From: CAYTAP01 sp964435775 | Lineage (GTDB): Bacteria > Planctomycetota > Phycisphaerae > Tepidisphaerales > Tepidisphaeraceae | Direction of reading: 5' to 3' | Length of the DNA: 21,574 bases | Assembly (NCBI GenBank): GCA_964435775.1 | Contig: CAYTAP010000072.1 | Location: forward strand, 1 to 21,574 | Shown: in pieces, positions 1 through 8,539 of the stretch | Layout of the letters: each line of letters begins with the position of its first letter | Numbering within the stretch: position 1 is the stretch's first letter | Notes under the pieces: generated by a model | What the model saw: only the letters and a program-made list of their open reading frames with translations | Database searches by the model: none | What the model was told of the DNA's origin: nothing | Translations under genes and position numbers: made by a program

Positions 1-2614
1 CAAGCCCTCCTGGCTCATCGACGGTCATGGCGACGATGCTTCCTTCGTGCCGAGTCCAGTTCCGTTGGCCAAGTCCTTCGGCCGTGTATCGAAACGTATT
101 GTCGCGGAACACGTTCGTGTAATACGTTCGTCCCCGCGTCGTCTTGATCGCCTTGGAATATTGCATCCCCATCATTGCGACGCCGGAGTTTTCCAGGATG
201 TTCCCCTCGGTGATCCCGCCGACATACGGGCAGTGCGTCCAACCCCAGATGTTCGGGTGTTCCGTCGGGCAGGAGACGAGCATGAACGCGCCGCCGCCGA
301 TCAGGTGGTTGTTGCGCACCGTTGTTCCGAAGTGATTGCCCGCGAGGATCAGATTCCCCGCCGCGCCACCGCCGGTGCTGTCGATCGTGTTCCCTTCGAT
401 GAGCAGGTTCGTGAAACCGGTCGCGATGGAGATGTCGTAATCCCCTTCGGGCAGAGGTTTGTCCATCAGCACCACGGTTGGGCTGATGGCCTGCGACACG
501 GCGAACCATTCCCCGGCGTGCTTTCCCGTGAGAATCGCCACGCCATCCCCGCTCCGCGGCGCATCACCCTGAAGCAGTGGCAGCATGAGCAGCCGCCCAC
601 CTTCGCGGATGGCCGCCGGCCGCCCTTCAAACTTCACGCTGTACGCCTCCGTGAGCAGGATTTCCGCCGCGTTGGGATTGGGCAACACATCGTTGTCCCG
701 AATCCCGATGTTCTCCACCGTGTTGTTCCGAACGACATTGTTCAATCCATATCCCGCGAGCACGAGAAACCGCCACGTCTTGCCCGATCCCGGCGGCGGG
801 CGAAGGCTGTTGTCCTCGATCACCAGATCATGCGTCCATCGCGTCGTGAAGGCATCCCACGCCCAGAACCCCGGCGGACATCCCAGGTATGTGTTCCCCT
901 TGACCACCCATGGTCCGCGAATCAACTGCGTCATCCCGCCACGCAACTCATTGCCCTCGATGTGTCCGCTCACGGCCGTCCCCATCCGAATCACGTTCGG
1001 GCATTCCTCCCATTTCGACGGATCCTCCGATGGCGGCGCATCAATGTGCATCCGCTCGATCGTGATGTTCCGCTTGGGATCGCCCACGCCTCCATCGCCG
1101 GCCTCGCTCGAGCCGATGACCGTCGGCACGGGATTGCCATCCCGCCGCCATGTGACCGGCGTGGCGAAACGAATCGTGAATCCGCGCAGTGCCGTGTTGC
1201 TCCGATGGATATTGACGGCGGTTGTCCAGGTCGAACCGTCCTTTTGCGAGAACTCGAGGATCGCGTCGCGCGGACCTGAGATGTCCACCGGCTCTTCCAA
1301 AACCAGCGGCGCATTCAACGGATACACTCCAGCGCTCAGTTCCACCTTCCCAAATTGCTTCACGAGCGCCTGAAGATCGTCCCCCGGCTTGGCCGTCACG
1401 CGCGAGGCGTTGGGCGCTTGCCCATGGAGATACGGATCAACCGACTCCCCCTCGAACGTGGTGAAGCTCATCTCCCCCCCTTCGAACAGCAGCCACAATC
1501 CCATGCTCGCCCCCTTTTCATCCCGGTGGGAGGGAAAGAAGAGAGCCACCCTGTCGCCTCGCGGGTCCTGGATCACCTTCAGGGTTCGATCCCATTGCAC
1601 AATTTCAAAAGGAACGCGATCGTCCGCCCGCCACGCCCAGTATCCCCCGGCCGAATCCGACAATCCCGCCGCCAACACCTTTTTCCGGGGCAGTCCGCTC
1701 ACCACAACATGAATGTAGCCGCGATCACCGCTCGAATCCGCGCCATCCTGTCCGAGCCAGTTCACTGTAAATTGACTCGGCGTCAGACGAAGCGCGGGCG
1801 CCGCCGTGACGGGCCGGGCCGTCGCGGGTTTCGACGCCGCGATGCGCACCTCATCCCGCCCGTTGTTGGCATAGTTGATTTCGATCTTCACCGACCCCCG
1901 CACGGCGCTCGGCGGCTGAAAATAAAGCTTCCCCCGCGTCGAGTCCTTCGGATCGACCGCGAACTCAGCGTTCATGTAACCCTTGGGGTTCAACCCCGTT
2001 TCCCATATGTCGCGCGCCGCGTGAACTCGCATCGAACTCACCGCGACATCCTTCGGCAGATTGTTGAACGCAACCACCGCATCCTGACGCCCATCCGGCC
2101 CGACCGCCGCCGATGCGCCGGTGCGATCCTCTCCCGTATTGCCCAGGAAGACCGCTTTGATCTCCGCGCCCGGCGTGCGAAGCCTCGGATTGGCCCGTCC
2201 CCCGGCCACTGTCACATCCGCCGATGAGCCATCGTCAAACTCAAGATGGATGAAAAACGCCCGCCCGGTTTCCGTGCGATCCGGCTCGAGGAGCAACTCG
2301 GCGCGCGGCCCGTTATTTTCCCGAACCAGCGCCGCCGCGAAGGAGTGTCCATCCCCATTGAATCGCCATTCGCTTCCTCCCTCCCCATTAATTGTCGCCG
2401 ACGTGATGGCCCGCCCGCGCGGGAGGTTCGATAGTAGGATGCTGATGTCCTGAATCCCATTCGGCGACACCGCAGGAGATGGCCCCACCATGTCCTTGCC
2501 CACCTGCCCAAGCCATTTCCCGATGATTTTCGCAGGGTGTGATGCGCCCGACGCGCCCACCGCCAGAAGGCATGTCAATGCCAGAGCCTTTAACAAGCAG
2601 GCCGAAAAACCCAT
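1..2614 (-). CDS. Secreted right-handed beta-helix protein with three N-terminal repeat modules (3' end beyond window)
   Basis: An open frame runs without a stop from ATG 2614 off the left edge (871 codons visible). An in-frame TGA six bases upstream fixes this start, and AAAGGGA lies about 10 nt before it. Residues 1-24 form a signal peptide (MGFSACLLKALALTCLLAVG). Residues about 29-400 hold three copies of a 120-130 residue module with a W/F-LG-x-x-G-x-D start (W34, F156, W286) and an LP pair about 30 residues later. From about residue 410 the sequence has repeated N-N and G-N turns, such as LIEGNTIDS, TVRNNHLIG and GNILENSGV, typical of pectate-lyase-like or Beta_helix folds that bind or cleave polysaccharide. 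No catalytic residues can be assigned, so lyase, hydrolase and epimerase are all possible. It is transcribed divergently from the transporter operon, from a promoter with two operator copies. Confidence 0.88.
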   Translation of the reverse strand, partial: MGFSACLLKALALTCLLAVGASGASHPAKIIGKWLGQVGKDMVGPSPAVSPNGIQDISILLSNLPRGRAITSATINGEGGSEWRFNGDGHSFAAALVRENNGPRAELLLEPDRTETGRAFFIHLEFDDGSSADVTVAGGRANPRLRTPGAEIKAVFLGNTGEDRTGASAAVGPDGRQDAVVAFNNLPKDVAVSSMRVHAARDIWETGLNPKGYMNAEFAVDPKDSTRGKLYFQPPSAVRGSVKIEINYANNGRDEVRIAASKPATARPVTAAPALRLTPSQFTVNWLGQDGADSSGDRGYIHVVVSGLPRKKVLAAGLSDSAGGYWAWRADDRVPFEIVQWDRTLKVIQDPRGDRVALFFPSHRDEKGASMGLWLLFEGGEMSFTTFEGESVDPYLHGQAPNASRVTAKPGDDLQALVKQFGKVELSAGVYPLNAPLVLEEPVDISGPRDAILEFSQKDGSTWTTAVNIHRSNTALRGFTIRFATPVTWRRDGNPVPTVIGSSEAGDGGVGDPKRNITIERMHIDAPPSEDPSKWEECPNVIRMGTAVSGHIEGNELRGGMTQLIRGPWVVKGNTYLGCPPGFWAWDAFTTRWTHDLVIEDNSLRPPPGSGKTWRFLVLAGYGLNNVVRNNTVENIGIRDNDVLPNPNAAEILLTEAYSVKFEGRPAAIREGGRLLMLPLLQGDAPRSGDGVAILTGKHAGEWFAVSQAISPTVVLMDKPLPEGDYDISIATGFTNLLIEGNTIDSTGGGAAGNLILAGNHFGTTVRNNHLIGGGAFMLVSCPTEHPNIWGWTHCPYVGGITEGNILENSGVAMMGMQYSKAIKTTRGRTYYTNVFRDNTFRYTAEGLGQRNWTRHEGSIVAMTVDEPGGL

Positions 2615-2653
2615 CGATCAGATCCCTTTCATCAAATCTTTTTGCACGCACAG

Positions 2654-2668
2654 GGAACATTTTGGTAT
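2654..2668. promoter_or_regulatory. Operator-like inverted repeat A1
   Basis: GGAACA-TTT-TGGTAT: the right half is a perfect TGGTAT and the left half is degenerate. Its centre lies 30 bp (about three helical turns) from A2. It would sit at about +6 to +20 of the minus-strand beta-helix transcript. Confidence 0.5.
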
Positions 2669-2680
2669 CTTATGCCATTT

Positions 2681-2709
2681 ATTATACCAATGCGGGTAGG
2701 TTCTGTTAA
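2681..2709 (-). promoter_or_regulatory. Promoter of the beta-helix gene (TTAACA-17-TATAAT)
   Basis: On the minus strand TTAACA (2709-2704), a 17-nt spacer and a perfect TATAAT (2686-2681) with an extended TGG before it form a near-consensus sigma-70 promoter. The start point would be near 2674, giving a leader of about 60 nt. One operator copy lies in the spacer and -10, and another just after the start point. Confidence 0.7.
2684..2698. promoter_or_regulatory. Operator-like inverted repeat A2
   Basis: ATACCA-ATG-CGGGTA: a perfect left half and a degenerate right half. It overlaps the -10 and spacer of the beta-helix promoter. It also lies just upstream of a -10-like TAAAAT (2712-2717) that could serve the plus-strand transporter operon, so one regulator could control both directions. 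Confidence 0.5.
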
Positions 2710-2778
2710 ACTAAAATTATTCCGGCAAAACCAAGTGACCTAAACGCTTTCATGCCTGAGGATGTCGGAGAGGAGGAT

Positions 2779-4905
2779 ATGACCCGTTTTTCGAACCAGT
2801 CATCAGGCATGCAACCGACACCGGAACCTTCTTCGCCCGATGCCCTGGCACGGCAGCATTGCGGCGGGCGCCAGCGCGTCATCACACTGCGCAGTGTGCT
2901 TCTGGGATTGGGCGGGACCATCCTCATCAGCGCGCTGGCGCCGTACAACGACTATGCCCTTAAAAATACTCTCCTGATCGGCAGCTATCTTCCGTTGGCG
3001 CTCGTCTCACTCCTGTTTTTCTTCGCGGTGGTGATCAACGGCCCGCTCAGTCGCTTCCTGCCGCGATTCGCCTTCACCACCTCCGAGATTTGCGTCGCGT
3101 TCGTCATGATCCTCGTCGCATGCGCCGTGCCAAGCACCGGCTTGATGGGGTATTGGGTGCCCTCGCTCATTGCCCCCATTTATCACGCGCAGACCAATGT
3201 TCAGTACTTCAAGCTCCTGTCCTCCCTCGATCTGCCCAAATGGCTGTTCCCTGATTTCGCCGGCGATTCCATCAAGGAATGGATCCACGATCCGATCGTC
3301 AGCGGATTCATATACCGATGGACCGGCGACGGACCGATTCCCTATTGGGCGTGGATTCGTCCCGCAATCATCTGGGGCATCTTCTTCTTCGCCCTCTATG
3401 GCGCGATGATCTGCATGGTCGCGATCGTTCATCGACAGTGGTACGAATCCGAACGTCTGGCTTTTCCGCTGGCCACCGTGCAGTTGTCCCTTGTCGAACA
3501 ACCCTCGCCCGGCCGATATTTCAACCGCATCTTCAGCCAGCGCGTCTTCTGGATCGGCTTCGGAGCGGTCTTCCTGCTTCACATGATCAGCGGGTTGCAC
3601 AAATACTGGCCGAAGCACATCCCCATCATCCCGATCTCATACGACCTTCGCTCCCTGTTCGTCGACGATCCCTGGTCCTTCACCGACACCCAATTCAAAG
3701 AGGCGATGATCTATTTCACCGTCATCGGTGTGATGTACTTCATCTCCACCTCCGTCTCTTTCAGCCTCTGGTTCTTTTTCATCCTGCGCCAGGTCCATCG
3801 AATCATGCTCGGCATGGCCACCGGTGACGGCACGCCGCTGGGCGAATGGGACATTCACTCCGGCGGGCTGATGGCTTATGCCCTCATCACCCTCTGGATC
3901 GGTCGTTCCCATTGGAAGCTCGTCTTCAAGCAGGCATTGCGCGGCGTGCGCGAGGGGGAGGAGGACGGGCGCTATCTCTCCCATCGCTGGGCGTTCTGGG
4001 GATTCATCTTATGCATCCTCATCATGATCGGTTTTCTCGCCGTCGCCGGCGCGGGCGTCGGCGGGGCGGCGGTCATCGTGCTGCTCCTGGTGACCCTCCT
4101 GTTCACGATGACCCGCATCGTCGCTGAAACGGGATTGCTCCAGGCGCAGTTGCTTTTCCAACTCTTCCGCCCCTTTCAACTGGCGTCCATGTCCGGCTGG
4201 CAGGCGGTGTCGGGCAAAACATTCTACTACGCCTCGATGCTTCATATGACCTTCTACGACAATCGCGCCAGTTTGCCGATTTACGCCGCCCATGCGGCGA
4301 AAGTGTCCGATCAGGCGATCTTCAACGGCGCGACTGACAACACGCCCGCCCAGCGGCACATCGGGCGCAAGCTCATCGCTCTGATGTTCCTGGCGCTGGT
4401 TGTTTCCTATGCCACCGGTCTTTCGAGCATGCTCTGGACCGAATACCACCATGGAGTGACCCTCGATGCCACGCAGGAGCAGCCGTTGAATGCCTGGCCG
4501 GTGCAATACATGGTGCCGGGGATGATGAACGCGACCATGCAGTACGAAGCGGGCAACGTGCGTTCATCCTATGACCCCTGGAGCCGGCTGGGTGGCGGAT
4601 TTGTCATCACCATCTTCCTCTCGGCGATGCGCCTGCGATATGTGTGGTGGCCGTTTCATCCGGTGGGATTCGTCATGATGCCGACCGGGCCGGTGCTGCT
4701 CATGTGGTTCAGCATCTTCCTATCCTGGCTGGCCAAGACGATGATCCTGCGCTTTGGGGGCAACAAGCTGTATCAGGATCTCAAACCCTTGTTCATCGGA
4801 TTGATTGTCGGTGAAGCGGTCGCCGCCGGTGTCTGGCTGGTGGTCGCGCTGATTCTCAGCGGCATGGGTTTGCCGTATCAGCAGATCAACATCCTTCCCT
4901 ATTAG
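2779..4905 (+). CDS. Polytopic membrane protein, DUF6785/DUF6784 type, putative transporter
   Basis: This 708-residue protein has about thirteen hydrophobic segments, starting near residue 40 and ending in a long C-terminal one (PLFIGLIVGEAVAAGVWLVV). The ATG at 2779 is chosen over the one at 2752 because a strong ribosome site, GGAGAGGAGG (2767-2776), sits just before it. Recalled family features are the FTTSEICVAFVM segment, ERLAFPLATVQLSL after the fourth membrane region, and a C-terminal part with FHPVGFVM followed by GGNKLYQDLKP. These match the large planctomycete and lentisphaeral proteins named DUF6785 plus DUF6784, which somewhat resemble oligopeptide transporters. The substrate is unknown. 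As first gene of an operon with an oxidoreductase and a TIM-barrel protein, import of a sugar or sugar acid is the likeliest role. The family call is from memory, not from a search. Confidence 0.8.
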   Translation: MTRFSNQSSGMQPTPEPSSPDALARQHCGGRQRVITLRSVLLGLGGTILISALAPYNDYALKNTLLIGSYLPLALVSLLFFFAVVINGPLSRFLPRFAFTTSEICVAFVMILVACAVPSTGLMGYWVPSLIAPIYHAQTNVQYFKLLSSLDLPKWLFPDFAGDSIKEWIHDPIVSGFIYRWTGDGPIPYWAWIRPAIIWGIFFFALYGAMICMVAIVHRQWYESERLAFPLATVQLSLVEQPSPGRYFNRIFSQRVFWIGFGAVFLLHMISGLHKYWPKHIPIIPISYDLRSLFVDDPWSFTDTQFKEAMIYFTVIGVMYFISTSVSFSLWFFFILRQVHRIMLGMATGDGTPLGEWDIHSGGLMAYALITLWIGRSHWKLVFKQALRGVREGEEDGRYLSHRWAFWGFILCILIMIGFLAVAGAGVGGAAVIVLLLVTLLFTMTRIVAETGLLQAQLLFQLFRPFQLASMSGWQAVSGKTFYYASMLHMTFYDNRASLPIYAAHAAKVSDQAIFNGATDNTPAQRHIGRKLIALMFLALVVSYATGLSSMLWTEYHHGVTLDATQEQPLNAWPVQYMVPGMMNATMQYEAGNVRSSYDPWSRLGGGFVITIFLSAMRLRYVWWPFHPVGFVMMPTGPVLLMWFSIFLSWLAKTMILRFGGNKLYQDLKPLFIGLIVGEAVAAGVWLVVALILSGMGLPYQQINILPY

Positions 4906-4915
4906 GCATGCTTTT

Positions 4916-6030
4916 ATGAGTTCATCATGCACAACTCGAATTGGAATCATCGGCGCGGGGGTCATTGCGCGTCATCACGCCACCGCCGCCGCCAAGTTGC
5001 CCGGCAAGGTGGAGCTGCGCGTCACCGATCCCAACCCCAAGGCCGTTGAGGCGTTCCGCGCGCAGTTTCCCGGCGCCACGGTCTTCCCGGACCTGAACGC
5101 GATGCTTGCCGATGAAGCGCGCGAGGGGGAGATCGCCATCGTCGCCACGCCGCCTGCGTTTCATTGCGACGCCGCATTGGCCGCCCTGCGCCGCGGCCGC
5201 CATGTCCTGTGCGAAAAGCCGATGGCGCTGAACAGCCAAGAGGCGACGAGGATGTTCACCGCAGCGCGGGAGCATCATCGTCACCTGGGTTGCTGCTCCG
5301 TGCGCTTCGGCGGTCTTCCGGCGACGCGCCATGCCAAGCGGCTCGTTGACGACGGCACACTGGGCAAGGTCTATCGCCTCAACTTCATCGACCGTTCCAA
5401 CCGCGCGCGCTCCGGCGTTGAATATCAACCGGGCAGCCGCTGGTTTCTCGACCCCGCCATCAATGGCGGAGGGGTGATGATGGATTGGGGCCCATACGAC
5501 ATCGCGTGCCTCTGCGAGGTGCTCGAACCGGTCAGGGTCGAGGTCGTCTCCGCATGGATGGCGACGCCCAAAACCGCGATCGATCCGTTCGATCCCATGC
5601 GGACCGAACAACATGTGTCCGCCAGCATGCTCTTTCATTGCACGGGCAGGGATCCGGTCCCCGTCACCTACGAACGCGCCGCCTGCACCCACGGGGAGGC
5701 GCATTCGGTGGTCGAAGTCGAAGGCACGCTTGGCGCCGTCCGCTGGCAGTGGTGCAACAACAAGGGGNNNNNNNNNNGCGCGTGAAGGACTTCCGCGGAT
5801 TGAATCCCCGCGGATTCGACCGCGACGGGAAACTCGAAACCGAAACGCTCCAATTGCCCGACACCTCCGGCCTGGGTCCTCACGACAAGCCGCTCGTCTT
5901 CTTCCATCAGTATGTCAACGGCCAGGCTTCTCCGGCCATCGTCAACGAGCAGGCCCTCTTTAATTTCAAACTACTCCGCGCGATCTACGATGCCGCCAGC
6001 CAACACCGCCCCCAAGTGATAATCATGTAG
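4916..6030 (+). CDS. Gfo/Idh/MocA family oxidoreductase, interrupted by an assembly gap
   Basis: This is an NAD(P)-dependent sugar or cyclitol dehydrogenase. Residues 8-15 (RIGIIGAG) form the Rossmann dinucleotide loop, and E100-K101-P102 is the family's EKP motif with the catalytic lysine. A DPAINGGGVMMDWGPYDIA segment follows in the substrate domain. The gene starts 10 nt after the transporter stop. The ten Ns at 5768-5777 fall in the C-terminal domain; upstream coding is in frame 2 and downstream coding (RVKDFRGLNPRGFD to HRPQVIIM, stop 6028-6030) is in frame 1. The frame change is most simply explained by a gap of arbitrary length, so the gene is probably intact in the organism. The stop codon lies inside the first GC-rich hairpin repeat. 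Substrate unknown. Confidence 0.85.
5768..5777. other. Assembly gap (10 Ns)
   Basis: Ten consecutive Ns mark a scaffold join within the oxidoreductase gene. The true length is unknown and not a multiple that keeps the frame as written. Confidence 0.97.
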
Positions 6031-6123
6031 GGTTCGCCCCGCGGACCATGATGCACAAAATGCAAGGTCCGCGCCGCTGACCATGAAGTATTCGTAGGGT
6101 CCGCCCCGCGGACCATCATGCAC
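6027..6123. repeat. Three tandem GC-rich hairpin repeats (REP-like)
   Basis: Two nearly identical 30-bp units (6027-6056 and 6094-6123) start GTAGGGT and end in CATGATGCAC or CATCATGCAC. A degenerate third copy (6066-6093) sits between them. The last unit forms a perfect hairpin, GGTCCGC-CCC-GCGGACC (6098-6114); the first has one changed stem base. The cluster fills the space between the oxidoreductase stop and the ribosome site of the next gene. It resembles the REP-like GGTCCGC...GCGGACC hairpins I recall as common between genes in planctomycetes. Confidence 0.75.
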
Positions 6124-6145
6124 GCCACTCAATCAGGAGCTCGCC

Positions 6146-6997
6146 ATGCCAACCCGTTTTCGCACCTTCGCGATGGACACCCATTTTTACACGCCTCTCG
6201 GCGCCTATCCTTTCGAGACCCGATGCGAAATGCTCGCCGAGCTGGGTTACGATGCGACGTATCACACCCTCTGGAGCGAACGCGCGTGGGATGACCTGCC
6301 GAAGGTTTCCGACGTGAAGCGCCGCCACGGCCTCGATGTGGCCGCCGTCTACGCCGACATCAATGCATCGGATGCAAACGATCCGACCAACCAGCGCATC
6401 GATAAGATGCTTCAATCGCTGGAGAACTGCCCGCCGCTGGAACTGGCGATTTCAAGGGCAGCGCCCGACAAAGATCGGCATCCGAGCGATGCGTCATTGG
6501 ATGATGCGGCGGTGTCCCATGTGGAACGTCTGCTCAAACTCGCTGCGCCGCGCGGCATCAACATTTATCTCTATCCCCACATTGGCAACTGGATGGAACG
6601 CATCGAAGACGCCGTGCGGCTTTGTCGCCGCGTCGCCCATCCCAACCTCGGCGTCATGTTTTGCGGATTCCACTGGTTTGCGGCCGACGGGCACGATCTC
6701 TTTTCCAAACTCGATCTCGCCGCCCCCGATCTGCGGCAGGTCAACCTCTGCGGCAGCCGCCGCACGCCAACCGGCATCGCCGGCAAGGCGACGATCGAAC
6801 CCATCGGCCAGGGTGAACTCGACAACTTCGCCATCCTCGGGCATCTCCGCGCGATCAGTTACACCGGCATGATCGGCTTCCAGGGCTACTCCATCGGCGG
6901 CGACGTTTACGCCCACCTCCGCGGCTCCCTCGCCGCCTTCCGCGACATGGAGCGCCGCCTCGATGCCCACCCCCATTGGACGTCGATGCAAATCTAG
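6146..6997 (+). CDS. TIM-barrel protein of the sugar phosphate isomerase/epimerase (xylose isomerase-like) group
   Basis: This 283-residue cytoplasmic protein has no signal peptide; AGGAG at 6135-6139 supports the ATG at 6146. The strand-helix pattern (EMLAELGYDATYHTLW, GLDVAAVYADIN, GINIYLYPHIGNW, LGVMFCGFHWF, LRQVNLCGS, GMIGFQGYSIGGD) fits the AP-endonuclease/xylose-isomerase TIM barrel. The acidic metal ligands usual in the family are not at their normal places: the ENH-type motif reads YPH, the D-x-x-H strand reads FCGFH, and the last strand has Q instead of E. I recall relatives with the same YPH and QGYGIGGD motifs, so this is likely a distinct subfamily rather than a dead enzyme. It is last in the transporter operon and ends 6 nt from a convergent gene. 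Its reaction is unknown. Confidence 0.78.
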   Translation: MPTRFRTFAMDTHFYTPLGAYPFETRCEMLAELGYDATYHTLWSERAWDDLPKVSDVKRRHGLDVAAVYADINASDANDPTNQRIDKMLQSLENCPPLELAISRAAPDKDRHPSDASLDDAAVSHVERLLKLAAPRGINIYLYPHIGNWMERIEDAVRLCRRVAHPNLGVMFCGFHWFAADGHDLFSKLDLAAPDLRQVNLCGSRRTPTGIAGKATIEPIGQGELDNFAILGHLRAISYTGMIGFQGYSIGGDVYAHLRGSLAAFRDMERRLDAHPHWTSMQI

Positions 6998-7003
6998 GTG
7001 TGC

Positions 7004-8467
7004 TTATTGAACCCTTCGCCGCGTTCGCATCACCAGGGGCATCCCCATGACCAACAGCGCCAACGTCGCGGGTTCCGGCACGGCGTTCACCCGCAGCATC
7101 ACATCATCAAAACCGATGACGTTCGATGCCGTTCCGAAGAAGATGCGCGAGTTGGTGTCGTCCAGGGTCAACCCGCTCAATGTGCTCAGATCAACCGTGT
7201 AGCTGTAGTCCTTGAAGAACACTTCCCCGTTGTAGTCGGCGTCGAAGTTGATCGTCAGCAGGTCTCCCAGCTTGACGAACTGCACGCGATGCTGCCCGCC
7301 GCTGGCGCTTCCAAGCGTGATCTCGCTTTGGCCGGGGATGGTGAGCGTCGTCTTCGGATTGTAATCCGGCGCGTAGAGATGGACGACGATGGAGTTCGCC
7401 GGTTCGTTGAAAAATCCGGGGTTGGCGTCCCCGCTTCCGAAACCGATGAACGAAATCCCATTCCCCCCGGCCGCTCCGGCCGCGCTGTTGACCGTGACCT
7501 CGAACGTGAAGTCATGGCTCCCCAAATCCGTTTGAGCGCTCCGCACATAGCTGCGATCCCCCTCGGTGTCGGATCGATGTCGAAGCTGCCCACTCGTCGT
7601 AATGTAATTCCCCTTCACATCGATCAACTGCGACGTCATGGTGCTGTTGGAAAAGCCCTCGGTGAAGCTTCTCGTCACATCCGATGCCGGCGGCGGGGGA
7701 GGGGTATGGATCGGACCGTTCAGGCTTTGATTGAACATCCATTCATACAGCCCATACTCGCTGAAGACGCGATTCCACGTCGTGTCGCTGTGGTCGGCGC
7801 CGTAGTACTCGGTGTACAGCGGATGCCCGCCCTGTTGTTGAATCGCCGTGATCATCGCGCGCGAATACGTCGGCGCGACGACCGTATCCGCGCCGCCTTG
7901 GAATGCCCAGATCGGTTTGGTTGCCAGCAGGCTGCTCTGGCTGGTGTTCCCCCAACCCGACGCCGGCGCCCCGGCCGCGAACACATTGCTGTAACTCGCC
8001 ATCGCCCGCCAGGTTCCCACCGCCCCGCGCGACAAGCCCGTCAGGTACACCCGGTCGGTGTCGATGTTGTACGTGCCTTCAAGCTGGTTCAAAATCTCCA
8101 GCGACAGCGTGAACGGCTGGCCGGAACCATAGGTATCCCAACCGCTTGCCATCGTCGGTTTCTGCGGCACCAGGACGAAGCTGGCATATTCACTGGTCTT
8201 GGCGTGCGCGACCAGGTCCTGCGTGCTGATGTGGTTTGCCGCCGCCACGTTGTCTGTGCCCGATTCGTAATCCCCATGCAGGTGCATGATGAGCGGATAG
8301 CTCCTGGCCGGATCATAGTTCGTCGGCACGAACAGGCGGTACGGGAGCGATTGCCCCTCGGTGTTCGTATAGACGTACGCCGTCAGGTCATTGAGGTCGC
8401 CGTATGAGAGTGATGCGGTAGCGGATAGTGCAATCGCACTAAAAACAACGGCTCGCGACAGTACCAT
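7004..8467 (-). CDS. Secreted PEP-CTERM alpha/beta-hydrolase esterase with a lectin-like domain
   Basis: The protein has 487 residues. The start at 8467 is preferred over 8503 because GGAG lies 8 nt before it and a signal peptide follows at once (residues 1-23, ending SYG). Residues 35-250 are a PHB-depolymerase or feruloyl-esterase-like hydrolase. They carry LPYRLFVPTNYDP, an HLHGDYESG oxyanion region, the nucleophile elbow GLSRG (S146), D194 in GGADTVV and H226 in GADHSD. Residues about 265-455 form a beta-rich domain (FTFEVTVNSAAG, GGNGISFIGFG, HRVQFVKLGD, GFDDVMLRV) that resembles legume-lectin or concanavalin-like carbohydrate-binding domains. The tail VPEPATLALL...RTRRRVQ is a PEP-CTERM sorting signal, implying exosortase processing and surface display. 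It probably removes acyl groups from a polysaccharide; the substrate is inferred only from the locus. No operator-like site was found upstream. Confidence 0.85.
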   Translation of the reverse strand: MVLSRAVVFSAIALSATASLSYGDLNDLTAYVYTNTEGQSLPYRLFVPTNYDPARSYPLIMHLHGDYESGTDNVAAANHISTQDLVAHAKTSEYASFVLVPQKPTMASGWDTYGSGQPFTLSLEILNQLEGTYNIDTDRVYLTGLSRGAVGTWRAMASYSNVFAAGAPASGWGNTSQSSLLATKPIWAFQGGADTVVAPTYSRAMITAIQQQGGHPLYTEYYGADHSDTTWNRVFSEYGLYEWMFNQSLNGPIHTPPPPPASDVTRSFTEGFSNSTMTSQLIDVKGNYITTSGQLRHRSDTEGDRSYVRSAQTDLGSHDFTFEVTVNSAAGAAGGNGISFIGFGSGDANPGFFNEPANSIVVHLYAPDYNPKTTLTIPGQSEITLGSASGGQHRVQFVKLGDLLTINFDADYNGEVFFKDYSYTVDLSTLSGLTLDDTNSRIFFGTASNVIGFDDVMLRVNAVPEPATLALLVMGMPLVMRTRRRVQ

Positions 8468-8539
8468 ACGAAACTCCAATGATCTTCCGACACCGTGAAG
8501 CACCTTTCTGAACTCGGGCGGGCGCAGGAGGCGGCGATG

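Noticed and set aside
47..1373. Long plus-strand open frames opposite the beta-helix gene
   Set aside because: They are Arg- and Pro-rich antisense shadows; the minus-strand frame is continuous for 871 codons with a signal peptide and beta-helix repeats.
3007..4506. Minus-strand frames opposite the transporter
   Set aside because: Antisense of a hydrophobic membrane protein gives charged sequences like these; the plus-strand gene has a strong ribosome site and membrane segments.
6027..6123. CRISPR array
   Set aside because: There are only three units, one degenerate, without regular spacers, and no cas genes are present.
6998..8407. A 469-codon plus-strand open frame
   Set aside because: It lies exactly opposite the esterase gene, has low-complexity Arg-rich composition and no ribosome site or recognisable motif.
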